From JAGVDM01 sp964642315 (GTDB taxonomy: Bacteria; Patescibacteriota; Gracilibacteria; Peribacterales; Peribacteraceae), in assembly GCA_964642315.1 (NCBI GenBank), contig CAZXOG010000002.1:124001-188000 (forward strand): 64,000 nucleotides of DNA. The letters are read 5' to 3'. Shown one piece after another: positions 50,640-58,823 of this stretch. Below the pieces are notes generated by a model. The model did no database searches and had not been told where the DNA came from. It saw only the letters and a list, made by a program, of their open reading frames with translations. Within the stretch, counting starts at the first letter, position 1. Every line of letters starts with the position of its first letter. Both the position numbers and the translations under genes were made by a program.

Positions 50640-52250
50640 ATGCACGGAACATCCCACCGACAGCACCGGCACTTCGTTGCAGTTCCGCTCCTCATCGCCG
50701 CGATCGTCCTCCCGTGTTCATTCGGGGTGTTGCACGCCAGCCTTTCCGGCGGTGTGCTGGCGGAAGAGGAAGTTCCGGTTCTGCAGGATGCAGTGGCGCT
50801 CTCTCTCCCCGACGGAACGCAGTTCCTGCTCTACGATGGTGCCGATGTTGACCCAGAAACACTCACCGTCGTGGATGGGTCTGTACTCGTTTCTGCCACG
50901 CATCTTACGCGTATCGGGCTTGGCGATGGCCTCTCCGTGAACGCGTTCGACGGATTCGTGCACCTCACGCGGTACGGAGACGACGTATCGGTTGCGGCGC
51001 TCACTGCGCCCGTACTCATCGAGCAGGGTGATCGCCGTCTCATTGTCCCTCCGCAGCGCCAGTGGCGGTGGCAGGGCGGGGTGCTGCCGAGCGCCGATGC
51101 CGGCCTTGCCCTCTGGCGGAAGGCCAGGGAGACAACCGCAGTTCCGCGATCCTCTATTCAGGAGCAGATCCGCAGCAGCACGATGCTGCCGCCTGCGGCG
51201 GACCCTCTCCCGGCAGTGGAGGAGTACCTGCCGATTCTGCATGCGGCCAGCATGCCGCGTCTGCCTGCTGCACAGGAGCGCGTACGCCGTGCGCGCCGTT
51301 CGCATACGCTCGGTGTCCTCCGCGGTGCCGTGCAGCGCGGCGACAGCGCGCTGGTTGACCGCGTGTTCGGGGATGCCGATTACGCTGCCCTCTTCGCGGA
51401 TGAGGAGGGTCGTATCGCACTCTCTTCTCTCCTCGCGGAAGCCGATGCGTCCAGTGCCGTTCTTTCCCCCATGATCACGTTCCTGGCCCGGGATCCGGAT
51501 GCGTGGTTGCTCCTCAGCGTCCATCCGCGCACCGCCGCAGCCGTGTGGGCGTTCGCCGATCCTCCACTCTCCGCGGAACGTTCCCTTGTGCTGCATTTTG
51601 CCCTTCCGGAGGCGGATTGGAACGTGCAGGCATTCGATGCAATCGTGCTCCGGCGCTGGTCTGAGGATGTGGGTGATACGCTCAGTGAGCTTGCCGATGC
51701 CAGCGGGTTCCTGCAGGAGTTCGTCGCCCATATCGATGCGATAGTCCGACGCATGGAATCCTCGTTCTTCCCCGAACGCGCACGGAATCTTGTGGAGGTG
51801 AGCGCGGAAATTGTTGCACCCTACGCTGACCGGATTTCCGGGCAGACGATGGCGATCCTCGGACGGTGGCATACCATGGATTCCGTGGCAACGCTGCCGG
51901 TGCATGTTGGTGAGAAAGAATCCCGTGCAGCCGATCTGGCCGCGCAGCAGGCGTCTCTTTCGGGCCAATCCGGCATGGAGCCGCAGTTCCAGGCTGCGCA
52001 GGTGGAGCAGCGGGCGAAGGATATGCTGGAAAACGGTGGCGCTGTGTTCACCCTGCAGACGCGGTTGCGCGCTCTAGGTCCGACGATAGTGGAGATTGAG
52101 GGAGTGCTCTTCAGCACGCCGACGAGTGACCGTCCGTTCAATCTCACGCTGGATACTGCACGCGGAGAAGTGCAATCCATCACCGAATCAGGCCGCGCCT
52201 ATCCGTACGCCATGCCACTCGCCCAGTTCGCTTCTTGGGCGCAACGGTAG
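50640..52250 (+). CDS. Large exported protein of unknown function
   Basis: 536 residues. Signal peptide or N-terminal anchor (FVAVPLLIAAIVLPCSFGVLHASL). A beta-rich FecR-like segment follows, about residues 45-140 (LSLPDGTQFLLYDGADVDPE, VSATHLTRIGLGDGLSV). A long helical region of 300 residues comes next, then a C-terminal beta domain (TIVEIEGVLFSTPTSDRPFNLTL). Alanine- and arginine-rich. TATCCT lies 25-30 bases upstream of the ATG. I recognise no catalytic motif; a surface structural role is possible. Confidence 0.72.
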   Translation: MHGTSHRQHRHFVAVPLLIAAIVLPCSFGVLHASLSGGVLAEEEVPVLQDAVALSLPDGTQFLLYDGADVDPETLTVVDGSVLVSATHLTRIGLGDGLSVNAFDGFVHLTRYGDDVSVAALTAPVLIEQGDRRLIVPPQRQWRWQGGVLPSADAGLALWRKARETTAVPRSSIQEQIRSSTMLPPAADPLPAVEEYLPILHAASMPRLPAAQERVRRARRSHTLGVLRGAVQRGDSALVDRVFGDADYAALFADEEGRIALSSLLAEADASSAVLSPMITFLARDPDAWLLLSVHPRTAAAVWAFADPPLSAERSLVLHFALPEADWNVQAFDAIVLRRWSEDVGDTLSELADASGFLQEFVAHIDAIVRRMESSFFPERARNLVEVSAEIVAPYADRISGQTMAILGRWHTMDSVATLPVHVGEKESRAADLAAQQASLSGQSGMEPQFQAAQVEQRAKDMLENGGAVFTLQTRLRALGPTIVEIEGVLFSTPTSDRPFNLTLDTARGEVQSITESGRAYPYAMPLAQFASWAQR

Positions 52251-52256
52251 TCCTAA

Positions 52257-52589
52257 TTATGGGATGAGGCCGATTGCCACGAATAATCCGCCCAGGACGA
52301 TGTGCGTGATATTATCGGTCGTTCCTGAGGGGTAGAACCAGAAGAGCCTGCCATCCGCGAATCCCATAATGGCGAGCATGGCGAGGAAGAACCCTGTGAG
52401 GAGAAGGAACCACCGTCTGTACCGTTCTGTGCGGGAGAGTGCATCAATGCCGAGGATGCCGATGAACACGTGGATCGCGTTCCTCAGGGGATTCGTGTCG
52501 GTCTGCGCGAGATCCTGCAGGAAGAACCCTCCGGTGCCCGAGAGCAGCATGATCGCGCTGAGAATTTTGATGGAGAGTGCTGAGCGCAT
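52257..52589 (-). CDS. Small four-TM membrane protein (DUF4383-like)
   Basis: 110 residues with four hydrophobic helices. A histidine-bearing second helix (NAIHVFIGILGIDAL) and a fourth helix with THIVLGGLFVAIGL resemble the NxxHxxxG pattern of DUF4383 proteins. Function unknown. I start at the ATG at 52589: TACAAT upstream overlaps an earlier ATG and predicts a leader of about two bases. Confidence 0.65.
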   Translation of the reverse strand: MRSALSIKILSAIMLLSGTGGFFLQDLAQTDTNPLRNAIHVFIGILGIDALSRTERYRRWFLLLTGFFLAMLAIMGFADGRLFWFYPSGTTDNITHIVLGGLFVAIGLIP

Positions 52590-52656
52590 CGTTTGCCATT
52601 GTAGACGATTCCCCAAGCAGATTCATGTGCGGATGCAGCGCGAAAGCATCTGGCAT

Positions 52657-52733
52657 TGGTGGGCGATAGTGGACTTGAACCACTGACCTCGACATTATCA
52701 GTGTCGCGCTCTAACCAGCTGAGCTAATCGCCC
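52657..52733 (-). tRNA. tRNA-Ile (anticodon GAT)
   Basis: Acceptor GGGCGAT pairs with ATCGCCC; anticodon loop CTGATAA gives GAT. T arm is CAGTGGTTCAAGTCCACT, and CCA is encoded. Confidence 0.95.
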
Positions 52734-52834
52734 GTTCCGAATGACCGGCTCTATGCGGAGGGGAACCGCGCGCCGTTGCCCATGATACGGGCGGGGGGCG
52801 GTGCGTCAATGTAAACACTCCGGCAGTCCGCACG

Positions 52835-52865
52835 AAAAAAACGGGGGCAGAAGCCCCCGTTTTTC
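52835..52865. terminator. Bidirectional intrinsic terminator
   Basis: AAAAAAACGGGGGC, short loop, GCCCCCGTTTTT. Runs of A on one side and T on the other let it work from both strands. It ends the Ser-rich coiled-coil gene on the minus strand. Confidence 0.85.
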
Positions 52866-52882
52866 CTGGCGAAGTGTTTGCC

Positions 52883-53461
52883 TTATTCCGCGCTGCTGGA
52901 GGAAGAAGCGCTGCCCTCGCTTGCGGCGCTGCTCGAGCTGCCCTCGCTCGCTTCGCTTGCGGCGCTAGAGCTCGAAGCAGAGCTGCTGCTGAATTCCGGG
53001 CGCTCGTCCCTGGTGCGCCAGAACCATTCGCGGCGCTCCTGGCGCTGCAGCCGTGCGTTCTCCTGGAACGTGCGGCGGGCGTTACGCTGGTCATCGAGGA
53101 TCGCGCGCCGTTCCGTGCGGAATTTTTCCATGAGCTGTTGGCGCTCTTCCTTCTGCTGTTCCCTCAAGCTCTTGCGAGCGGTATTGCGTTGTTCGCGGAG
53201 CACCTCGCGGCTCTGCTGCCATTCGGCCTTGCGGGTCTCGAACTCCTGCTTGCGCTCTTCGTTGACTTGCAGGAATTCCTCGCGCAGCTGCTGGCGGTGC
53301 AGGCGCCGTTCTTTCTGCAGGCACCGCATGCGTTCCCGGGTTTCCAGGTTTGCACATGGTCGTGCCGTTTCCTCTGACGTGTCCTCGGCAAGCACAGCCG
53401 GCGCCGCGGAAACGAGGAGCGAGGATGCTGCGAGGAGAGAGGGGAGTGTTCTCTTCAGCAT
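52883..53461 (-). CDS. Exported coiled-coil protein with serine-rich tail
   Basis: 192 residues: signal peptide (TLPSLLAASSLLVSAAPAVLA), then about 120 residues of uninterrupted highly charged helix rich in Arg, Glu and Gln (RLHRQQLREEFLQVNEERKQ, LREQQKEERQQLMEKFRTER). A Ser/Ala/Glu-rich low-complexity tail follows. Two cysteines near the start of the mature part (CANLETRERMRCL) could form a disulfide, consistent with the DsbB-like gene. Likely a periplasmic or surface fibre or spacer; function unknown. Confidence 0.75.
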   Translation of the reverse strand: MLKRTLPSLLAASSLLVSAAPAVLAEDTSEETARPCANLETRERMRCLQKERRLHRQQLREEFLQVNEERKQEFETRKAEWQQSREVLREQRNTARKSLREQQKEERQQLMEKFRTERRAILDDQRNARRTFQENARLQRQERREWFWRTRDERPEFSSSSASSSSAASEASEGSSSSAASEGSASSSSSAE

Positions 53462-53534
53462 ATGTTCGTATGGGGAAAGGTGGGCGGATTGTATCAGCTT
53501 GGCCGCAGAAACTGCCTTGCAGAAGGCGCGCCTG

Positions 53535-54461
53535 TCATTTCTTGTAAATATCCGTCACGCTCTCGCCCCGGTTGATATGCGTGATCACCTGTGCGAGCAG
53601 CGGAGCGATCGGCAGTACCGTTACGTTGGGGAGTGACGTCTGCACCGGGATGCTGTCTGTGACGACGATGTCGGTGAAGCGCGCCTCGCGCAGGTGTTTC
53701 TCCGCGTCTCCGGAGAAGATGGCGTGCGTCGCGGCGGCGTACATTTTCTCCCCCGCCCCGCGCTCCCGCAGCGCGCGGCTCGCGGAGAGCAGGCTGCCGG
53801 CTGTGTCAATCATGTCATCGAAGACGATGCATGTCTTGCCGGCGATATCGCCGACCACTTCAAGGATTTCTGCCTTCTGGTGCTGCGGGCGCACTTTGTG
53901 GAGGATGGCCAGATCCGCGCCGATCAGGTCTGCGAACTTCTTGGCGCGCTTGGTGCCCCCCACGTCCGGAGCGACGACGACGGGATCCTTCACTTTCTTT
54001 CTGCGGAATTCCTCGGCGAAGACCGTGCGCGCGTCGAGCGCATCCACGGGGATGGAGAAGAAGCCCTGAATCTGGCTTGAGTGGAGATCGAGCGTGATCA
54101 CGTGGTCCGCGCCGGATTCCTCCAGCAGGTGCGCGGTAAGTTTGGCCGAAATCGGTTCGCGGGGATCGGCGACTCTGTCCTGCCGCGCGTAGGGAAAGTG
54201 CGGCATGATGACGTGCACTGTCTCCGCGAAGCTCAGTTTTGCTGCCTGGCAGAGCAGGAAGAGCTGCATCAGATCTTGATCGGGGTTGCGTGTTGCCGTC
54301 TGGAGAATGAAGACGCTCTTGCCGCGCATGGATTCTTCAAACCGCACGTACTGCTCACCGCAACTAAACGTCTTCAGGGTGACGCGTCCCAGCGTTGCCC
54401 TTAGGGCTTTCGCGAGGGCGTGTGCCAGTGCCGGGTGGGAGGATCCTGCGAAGAGTTGCAT
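53535..54461 (-). CDS. prs: Ribose-phosphate pyrophosphokinase
   Basis: 308 residues. It makes PRPP from ribose-5-phosphate and ATP. Landmarks are LFAGSSHPALAHALA, FSCGEQYVRFEESMRG, the flexible loop region MPHFPYARQDRVADPREP, LDLHSSQIQGFF, VVAPDVGGTKRAKKFAD and the PRPP-binding VFDDMIDTAGSLLSA. ATG at 54461 has a one-base predicted leader from TATAGT on the minus strand. That hexamer overlaps the one used by the divergent PRC-barrel gene. Confidence 0.95.
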   Translation of the reverse strand: MQLFAGSSHPALAHALAKALRATLGRVTLKTFSCGEQYVRFEESMRGKSVFILQTATRNPDQDLMQLFLLCQAAKLSFAETVHVIMPHFPYARQDRVADPREPISAKLTAHLLEESGADHVITLDLHSSQIQGFFSIPVDALDARTVFAEEFRRKKVKDPVVVAPDVGGTKRAKKFADLIGADLAILHKVRPQHQKAEILEVVGDIAGKTCIVFDDMIDTAGSLLSASRALRERGAGEKMYAAATHAIFSGDAEKHLREARFTDIVVTDSIPVQTSLPNVTVLPIAPLLAQVITHINRGESVTDIYKK

Positions 54462-54468
54462 GTGCAGT

Positions 54469-54476
54469 ACTATAGT
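54469..54476. promoter_or_regulatory. Shared palindromic -10 for prs and the PRC-barrel gene
   Basis: The palindrome ACTATAGT gives TATAGT on each strand (54469-54474 minus, 54471-54476 plus). Each hexamer is seven bases from its start codon (54461 and 54484). Two polymerases could not bind at once, so the genes should compete. Confidence 0.7.
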
Positions 54477-54483
54477 AGCACAT

Positions 54484-55047
54484 ATGCGCCTTCGTTTCTC
54501 CACTTGTCGTGGCATGCACGTGGTCTGTGATAGCACGGACGAGGTGCTCGGTCAGGTGGATGGCATTCTCATCCACCCCGATACCGGCCGGGTAGAAGGT
54601 TTCTCGATCGGGAATGCACCGGCGACAGTGCCGGGAACGCCGTTCCTCGCATCGGATGACATCCTCTGCTGGGGCAATCACCTGCACGTCCACGATCACG
54701 ATGCCGTGTACCCGCTGGAGGAACGCGTGCGGCTGCAGCGGCTCCTTGATGATCCGCGCCGGGTGCTCGGGCAGCGCGTGCGCACCGAAGGCGGAAGGAA
54801 TCTTGGTAACTGCCGCGATGTGCAGTTCAATACCGGGAGCATGCGCTGCGAATGGATCTTTCCCAGGCGCTTCTGGCGGTGGGGGGTGCCGGTCGCGCTC
54901 GCCGATATCGTGGAAATCCTGCCGTCGGCAATCGTTGTCCGCGATCCGCCGGTTCCTGTCCCTGCGCAAGCGGCTGCCCCTTCGCCCGCATCGTCTCCGA
55001 TCTCGCCAATCCCCGAGATCGGCGGTGTTCCATCCGAGGGTGGTTGA
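54484..55047 (+). CDS. PRC-barrel domain protein
   Basis: 187 residues. Two PRC-barrel-like halves: DSTDEVLGQVDGILIHPDTGRVEGF followed by SIGN, and a second with VLGQRVRTEGGRNLGNCRDV followed by a WIFPRRFWRWGVPVALADIV strand set. A proline/alanine-rich tail ends the protein. PRC-barrels occur in RimM and in photosynthetic reaction-centre H subunits and mediate protein or RNA contacts. The PRC-barrel landmarks are seen; the role here is unknown. A terminator follows. Confidence 0.75.
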   Translation: MRLRFSTCRGMHVVCDSTDEVLGQVDGILIHPDTGRVEGFSIGNAPATVPGTPFLASDDILCWGNHLHVHDHDAVYPLEERVRLQRLLDDPRRVLGQRVRTEGGRNLGNCRDVQFNTGSMRCEWIFPRRFWRWGVPVALADIVEILPSAIVVRDPPVPVPAQAAAPSPASSPISPIPEIGGVPSEGG

Positions 55048-55071
55048 TCATATGGAGCCGGCAACAATGAA

Positions 55072-55095
55072 ACAGCCCCCGAGCGGGGGCTGTTG
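55072..55095 (+). terminator. Intrinsic terminator
   Basis: ACAGCCCCC, GAGC loop, GGGGGCTGT, then a short T-poor tail (TGTAAC). Stem is very strong; the lack of a long T run lowers certainty. Confidence 0.65.
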
Positions 55096-55121
55096 TAACA
55101 GTGGCCAGAAACGTAAGAGGA

Positions 55122-55472
55122 TTAGGCAATGAACGTATCCTGCACCCATCGGACAATAGCGCCGGCGAGGAGAATCAGGATCAAGCCGATCACGGCGTAG
55201 AGCACCGCGTTCCTCGCCTTTTCGCGCTCGCCTTCATCCGCGCCGCCGACGATGAGGCGGATACCGGCCACCACGATAACGAGCACCGCGACGATGCCGA
55301 GGAATGTCAGGATGCCGTAGATGACTTCGGTCAGAGCATCGTGGACATCGGTGCCGCCCCCGGTGTCGGGGATTTCACCCAAGTCGACGGCGAGGGCATT
55401 CTGCACGCTGATAAGCGAGAGCAGTGCTCCGTCGGATACCCAGGTCACGAGTCGTGGAAGGGAGAGCTTCAT
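55122..55472 (-). CDS. TrbC/VirB2-like two-TM membrane protein 4
   Basis: 116 residues: signal peptide (SDGALLSLISVQNALA), a short polar region, TM1 (VIYGILTFLGIVAVLVIVVAGIRLIV), polar loop GGADEGEREKARN and TM2 (AVLYAVIGLILILLAGAIV). The loop-plus-helices pattern matches the three genes at 10604-11931, so the window has four such proteins. ATG at 55472 gives the natural signal peptide. Possibly part of the same T4SS-like apparatus as the VirB4-like ATPase. Confidence 0.75.
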   Translation of the reverse strand: MKLSLPRLVTWVSDGALLSLISVQNALAVDLGEIPDTGGGTDVHDALTEVIYGILTFLGIVAVLVIVVAGIRLIVGGADEGEREKARNAVLYAVIGLILILLAGAIVRWVQDTFIA

Positions 55473-55589
55473 GGCGTAGAGCGGAAGGAATCGATCCCTA
55501 TTGTTACGCTCCGGTACGTTCCATTGCAAGACGCGATAATCGCGGTACGCTCAATGGAACTTGACCATATGAATATTATAGTTTCTGAA

Positions 55590-56153
55590 CTATTCCTTGC
55601 CGCCGTTACTCACGAGGCCGACGGCGATGAGGAGCGCCGCAGGCAATGCGAACCACAAGCTCTGGTACAGCACCATTGCCTGCATGAACGTACTCTGCGC
55701 CAGAATCGGCGCGAGATTCGGCGCCGATCCTAGTGCGGGATCCAGCAGATGCTTGCCGGCGACGAATGTGAGCAGGGTCGTAAGGAGCAGGCCCGCCGTT
55801 GCAAATCCGAAGACGCCTGTGAGCACCGTGTTCACCACGCTGTTGTCATCATTGCCGTACTCCACGTCGAAGCCGCCGCGGATGGCGAGCAGGATGATGG
55901 TGCCGATGAAGATAATGAGTTTCGTGCTGTCGAGGACAGTGATATCGAGCACGAGGCCGAACGAGGAGAGTAGCGGCTGGGAGTTGGCGGAGAGCTGCTG
56001 CAGGATGTCGCCCGTCGCGAGTCCCGCGACGATGGCGATGTACGTGAAGACGATGATCTTCACCGATTCGTGCTTCCCGATGATGAAGCTGTAACTCATC
56101 ACCAGCCCGAAGAACACGATGACGAAGAGATCCCAGCTTAAGGTGAGGTTCAT
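55590..56153 (-). CDS. Multi-pass membrane protein, unknown
   Basis: 187 residues with about five hydrophobic segments (LFVIVFFGLVMSYSFIIG, KIIVFTYIAIVAGLATG, STKLIIFIGTIILLAIRGGF, LLLTTLLTFVAG, FALPAALLIAVGLV). The first half is reminiscent of CvpA-type proteins but not enough to assign. ATG at 56153 is chosen as the first start after a TAGGAT hexamer. Divergent from truB. Confidence 0.65.
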   Translation of the reverse strand: MNLTLSWDLFVIVFFGLVMSYSFIIGKHESVKIIVFTYIAIVAGLATGDILQQLSANSQPLLSSFGLVLDITVLDSTKLIIFIGTIILLAIRGGFDVEYGNDDNSVVNTVLTGVFGFATAGLLLTTLLTFVAGKHLLDPALGSAPNLAPILAQSTFMQAMVLYQSLWFALPAALLIAVGLVSNGGKE

Positions 56154-56316
56154 ACGGGTTCCTATCCTACCTGAACGCGGGACGGGTGGAATTCCCTGTG
56201 CCATTGAGAAATTATCCGATTGTTCCGTTGTTCCATTGTCTTCTCCCACGCGCCGGGTGCGGGAATTGTCCGGCAATCGGTCGCCTGCGGCCCGGGAGTT
56301 CCGTATAGTTCCCGCC

Positions 56317-57177
56317 GTGAAACACGGGTTCCTCCTCATCGACAAGCCAGTGCGTTCCACGAGCCACGACGTTGTGGCGCAGGTGCGGCGCACGCTCGGC
56401 GAGCGGAACATCGGTCACCTCGGCACGCTCGATCCGGCGGCATCCGGTCTCCTCGTGCTTGCGGTGGGGGGCAAGGCGCTCAAGCTCGTGGAGTTCTTCG
56501 GGGATCTCTCCAAGGAGTACGTCGCGACCATCCGGTTCGGCGCCCGCAGTTCCACGTACGACCGCGAGGGGGCGATCGAGGAGGTCCGGCCGAAGCCGGG
56601 GTGGGTTACCCCCGATGATTCCCAGTTGCAGATGACGATCCAGCGGCACTTCCTCGGTGCGGTGCAGCAGGTGCCGCCTGCGCACTCCGCCGTGCACATC
56701 GACGGCAAGCGCGCGTACGAACTCGCGCGCCAAGGGAAGCAGGTTGCGCTCCAGCCCCGCGCGGTGACGATCGAAGCGTGCGAGGTGCTCCGCTATGCGT
56801 ACCCCAACCTCGCGCTCCGCATTGCCTGTGGCAGCGGCACGTACATCCGCTCGCTTGCGCATGATCTCGGCGAGCGGCTGCGCTGCGGGGGCTATCTCGC
56901 CGATCTCCGGCGCACGAAGGTGGGGGAGTGGTCGGTGGATTTTGCGGTGAAGCCTTCCGCCGTCGGGTGGTCCTTCGTGATCCCCTTAAAGGAGGTGCTC
57001 ACGGAGTTCCATGGCATTGAGCTCACGGCGGAGGAGGTGGAAGATGTCCGCCACGGGCGGGATATCCGTCGCCAGGTGAAGCCGGATACCATCGGGTGGC
57101 ATGAGGATCTCCCTGTTGCCGTGCTCGTCCCGGCGCGCGATGGCACAGGCAGGGCGCATGCGAGAAAAGTGCTCTGA
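56317..57177 (+). CDS. truB: tRNA pseudouridine-55 synthase
   Basis: 286 residues. It makes pseudouridine 55 in the T loop of tRNAs. The catalytic aspartate is in GHLGTLDPAASGLLVLAVG. GFLLIDKPVRSTSHDVV at the start, KEYVATIRFGARSSTYDREG, QVPPAHSAVHIDGKRAYELAR and CGSGTYIRSLAHDLGERL are all typical. C-terminal PUA-like strands are partly present. GTG start: TATAGT (56304-56309) predicts a one-base leader. R1 copy e begins at the stop. Confidence 0.95.
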   Translation: MKHGFLLIDKPVRSTSHDVVAQVRRTLGERNIGHLGTLDPAASGLLVLAVGGKALKLVEFFGDLSKEYVATIRFGARSSTYDREGAIEEVRPKPGWVTPDDSQLQMTIQRHFLGAVQQVPPAHSAVHIDGKRAYELARQGKQVALQPRAVTIEACEVLRYAYPNLALRIACGSGTYIRSLAHDLGERLRCGGYLADLRRTKVGEWSVDFAVKPSAVGWSFVIPLKEVLTEFHGIELTAEEVEDVRHGRDIRRQVKPDTIGWHEDLPVAVLVPARDGTGRAHARKVL

Positions 57178-57280
57178 TTTCGCGAAAGGAAACCTTGTCG
57201 GTTTCCTCTCGCGGGCTCTCTTTCCCTTTTCGGAGTCGCTCCAGTCAGGCAGAGCCTGTCTTCGCGACGGATTTTTTGGC
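57178..57280 (+). repeat. R1 interspersed element, copy e
   Basis: Hairpin 1 is CGCGAAAGGAAACC/GGTTTCCTCTCGCG. The linker GGCTCTCTTTCCCT, the box GGAGTCGCTCCAG and hairpin 2 (CAGGCAGAGCCTG) plus TCTTCGCGACGGATTTTTT follow. It lies between truB and tRNA-Lys(CTT). Confidence 0.85.
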
Positions 57281-57351
57281 GTGTGCCCACACCTTCTCTG
57301 TGGACTTGCTTGAGTGGGAGCACGGAAATTGCTACGTTCTCTCCGCTCTGG

Positions 57352-57425
57352 GTCAGTAGCTCAGTCGGTAGAGCAGTTGGCTCTTAACCAATTGGTCGTG
57401 GGTTCGAGTCCCACCTGACCCACCA
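57352..57425 (+). tRNA. tRNA-Lys (anticodon CTT)
   Basis: Acceptor GGGTCAG pairs with CTGACCC; anticodon loop CTCTTAA gives CTT. T arm is GTGGGTTCGAGTCCCAC, and CCA is encoded. Close sequence relative of tRNA-Lys(TTT) at 1933-2007. Confidence 0.95.
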
Positions 57426-57567
57426 ACCTGCATCCCGCATTCCAATAGAGATAAGTACGGGGCTGTTGGTGGCATGGAACAATAGGACAATTTCCACATT
57501 GCTCTATTGCCGAAACGATGCCGCACCGGAAGCTATGTGTCTGTGTTCCACGGTTATACTGTTCTTC

Positions 57568-57849
57568 GTGCCCCATTATTTCTATCTTGCGCGGTGCAGG
57601 GACGGGTCGCTCTATGCGGGAACGTGTACCGATCCCCGGGCGAGGGAGGCCAAGCACAACGACGGGACCGGTGCCAAGTACACCCGCAGCAGGCGGCCGG
57701 TACAGATCGTGCACTGCGAGGAATTCACCTCGCTCTCCGGGGCGCGGCGGAGGGAAGCGAACGTGAAGCGGTGGGGGAAAGCGGCGAAGGAAGCTCTGGT
57801 TCGGGGATCGGCAGTCCCGGCTCTGGACACGGCCGGGTCCGGTGGCTAG
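57568..57849 (+). CDS. GIY-YIG nuclease-domain protein (UPF0213-like)
   Basis: 93 residues. The core is HYFYLARCRDGSLYAGTCTD, where YFYLARC stands for the GIY strand and LYAG for the YIG strand. REAKHNDGTGAKYTRSRRPV and a conserved helix (SLSGARRREANVKRWGKAAKEAL) follow. Small stand-alone GIY-YIG proteins of this type are widespread and of uncertain role, probably DNA processing. GTG start: TATACT (57555-57560) predicts a one-base leader. Confidence 0.83.
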   Translation: MPHYFYLARCRDGSLYAGTCTDPRAREAKHNDGTGAKYTRSRRPVQIVHCEEFTSLSGARRREANVKRWGKAAKEALVRGSAVPALDTAGSGG

Positions 57850-57883
57850 GCTCTGCCCCCTCCATCATTCCCCCCACGTCACT

Positions 57884-58114
57884 ATGGCCCGCTCATTTTC
57901 CTTCGAAGGCACGCTCCCCGCGGACGGTTCCGTTTCCGCGGAGGGCGTCCGTGCAGCTGTGCAGCAGGAGACTGGTCAAGTGGTGGATATCAAGCCCGGC
58001 ATGGATCGCAGCTTCCTGATCTCCGGTTTCGTTCCGGAGGAGGCGGTTCCGGCGATTCGTGCGTCGCTCCGAAAACTCGGCGTCGTGGAACAAGCCGCAG
58101 GCGCGGACAAGTAA
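57884..58114 (+). CDS. Small hypothetical protein
   Basis: 76 residues, soluble. Two beta-alpha units (FSFEGTLPADGSVSAEGVRA and FLISGFVPEEAVPAIRASLR) suggest a small ferredoxin-like fold. No known motif. An in-frame GTG at 57842 overlapping the GIY-YIG stop is an alternative start. No hexamer with leaderless spacing is convincing here, so it may be read with the gene before it. Confidence 0.55.
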   Translation: MARSFSFEGTLPADGSVSAEGVRAAVQQETGQVVDIKPGMDRSFLISGFVPEEAVPAIRASLRKLGVVEQAAGADK

Positions 58115-58132
58115 CTGCGTGAGGAGCGTCGG

Positions 58133-58762
58133 TTACTCTTCTTCTCCCTCCGTTTCTGAGAGGTCTTCCATGCAGTGGCGCTGGATCGTGCGCCAGTCGA
58201 AGGGGAAGACGTGCGTTTCCAGAGCCCGGACTACTGCGGCGAAGCAGTGCCACTTCGTGGGTTCCTCATAGAGGAAGGAGTTCCCGCTTTCCTGCACCGG
58301 GTTGTAATTTTCCAGGGAGCGGGTAGCCGGGGCGATCGGCACCGTGCCGTAGCGGAGGACGTTCGCAAGCTCTGGCGTGCCGGTTGCGTCGGCGAGGAAG
58401 AGCGCCATGTCCGCCGCCGCGTACATCTTCCTCCGGTCTTCCTCCGTATCCTTGATGATCGCGATGCGGTGCCCCTTTTCCTGCGTGAGCTTGGAGAAAA
58501 TGGCCCCGTACTCTTCGCCTCCTCTTCCCAGGATGATGAGCTCGAGGCCGAGAGTCAGGATCCCCGGCAGCACTTCCTTGAGGAGCGCGCCCCCGCGTTC
58601 ATTCGTGATTTCCGCCGGGATGCAGAGAATGGGAATGCGCTTCTCCGGCGGCCAGCCGAGCTCCTTCTGGAGTGCCAGCTTGTTCTCCACCTTATGCTCC
58701 AGCGTCTTCACGCTGTATTTGCGTGCGATTTTGTTGTCGTAGGCGGGGGAAAGCTGAGACAT
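58133..58762 (-). CDS. Glycogen/starch-synthase-like GT-B C-terminal domain protein
   Basis: 209 residues covering only the donor-binding half of a GT5-like enzyme. Landmarks are RIPILCIPAEITNERGGALL, the YGAIFSKLTQEKGHRIAI segment, KMYAAADMALFLADATGTPE and ANVLRYGTVPIAPATRSLEN. The GTPE..RYG pattern corresponds to the E-P-C/F-G-L stretch of glycogen synthases, changed at key points. The acceptor half (KxGG loop) is missing, and the gene starts cleanly, so this is a domain-sized protein rather than visible decay. Activity is doubtful. Confidence 0.65.
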   Translation of the reverse strand: MSQLSPAYDNKIARKYSVKTLEHKVENKLALQKELGWPPEKRIPILCIPAEITNERGGALLKEVLPGILTLGLELIILGRGGEEYGAIFSKLTQEKGHRIAIIKDTEEDRRKMYAAADMALFLADATGTPELANVLRYGTVPIAPATRSLENYNPVQESGNSFLYEEPTKWHCFAAVVRALETHVFPFDWRTIQRHCMEDLSETEGEEE

Positions 58763-58823
58763 AGAGTGTTGGTGTTTCCTTATATTCTAGCGCAAAACTC
58801 CTTTCCCAGGAATATGCGGAGGC

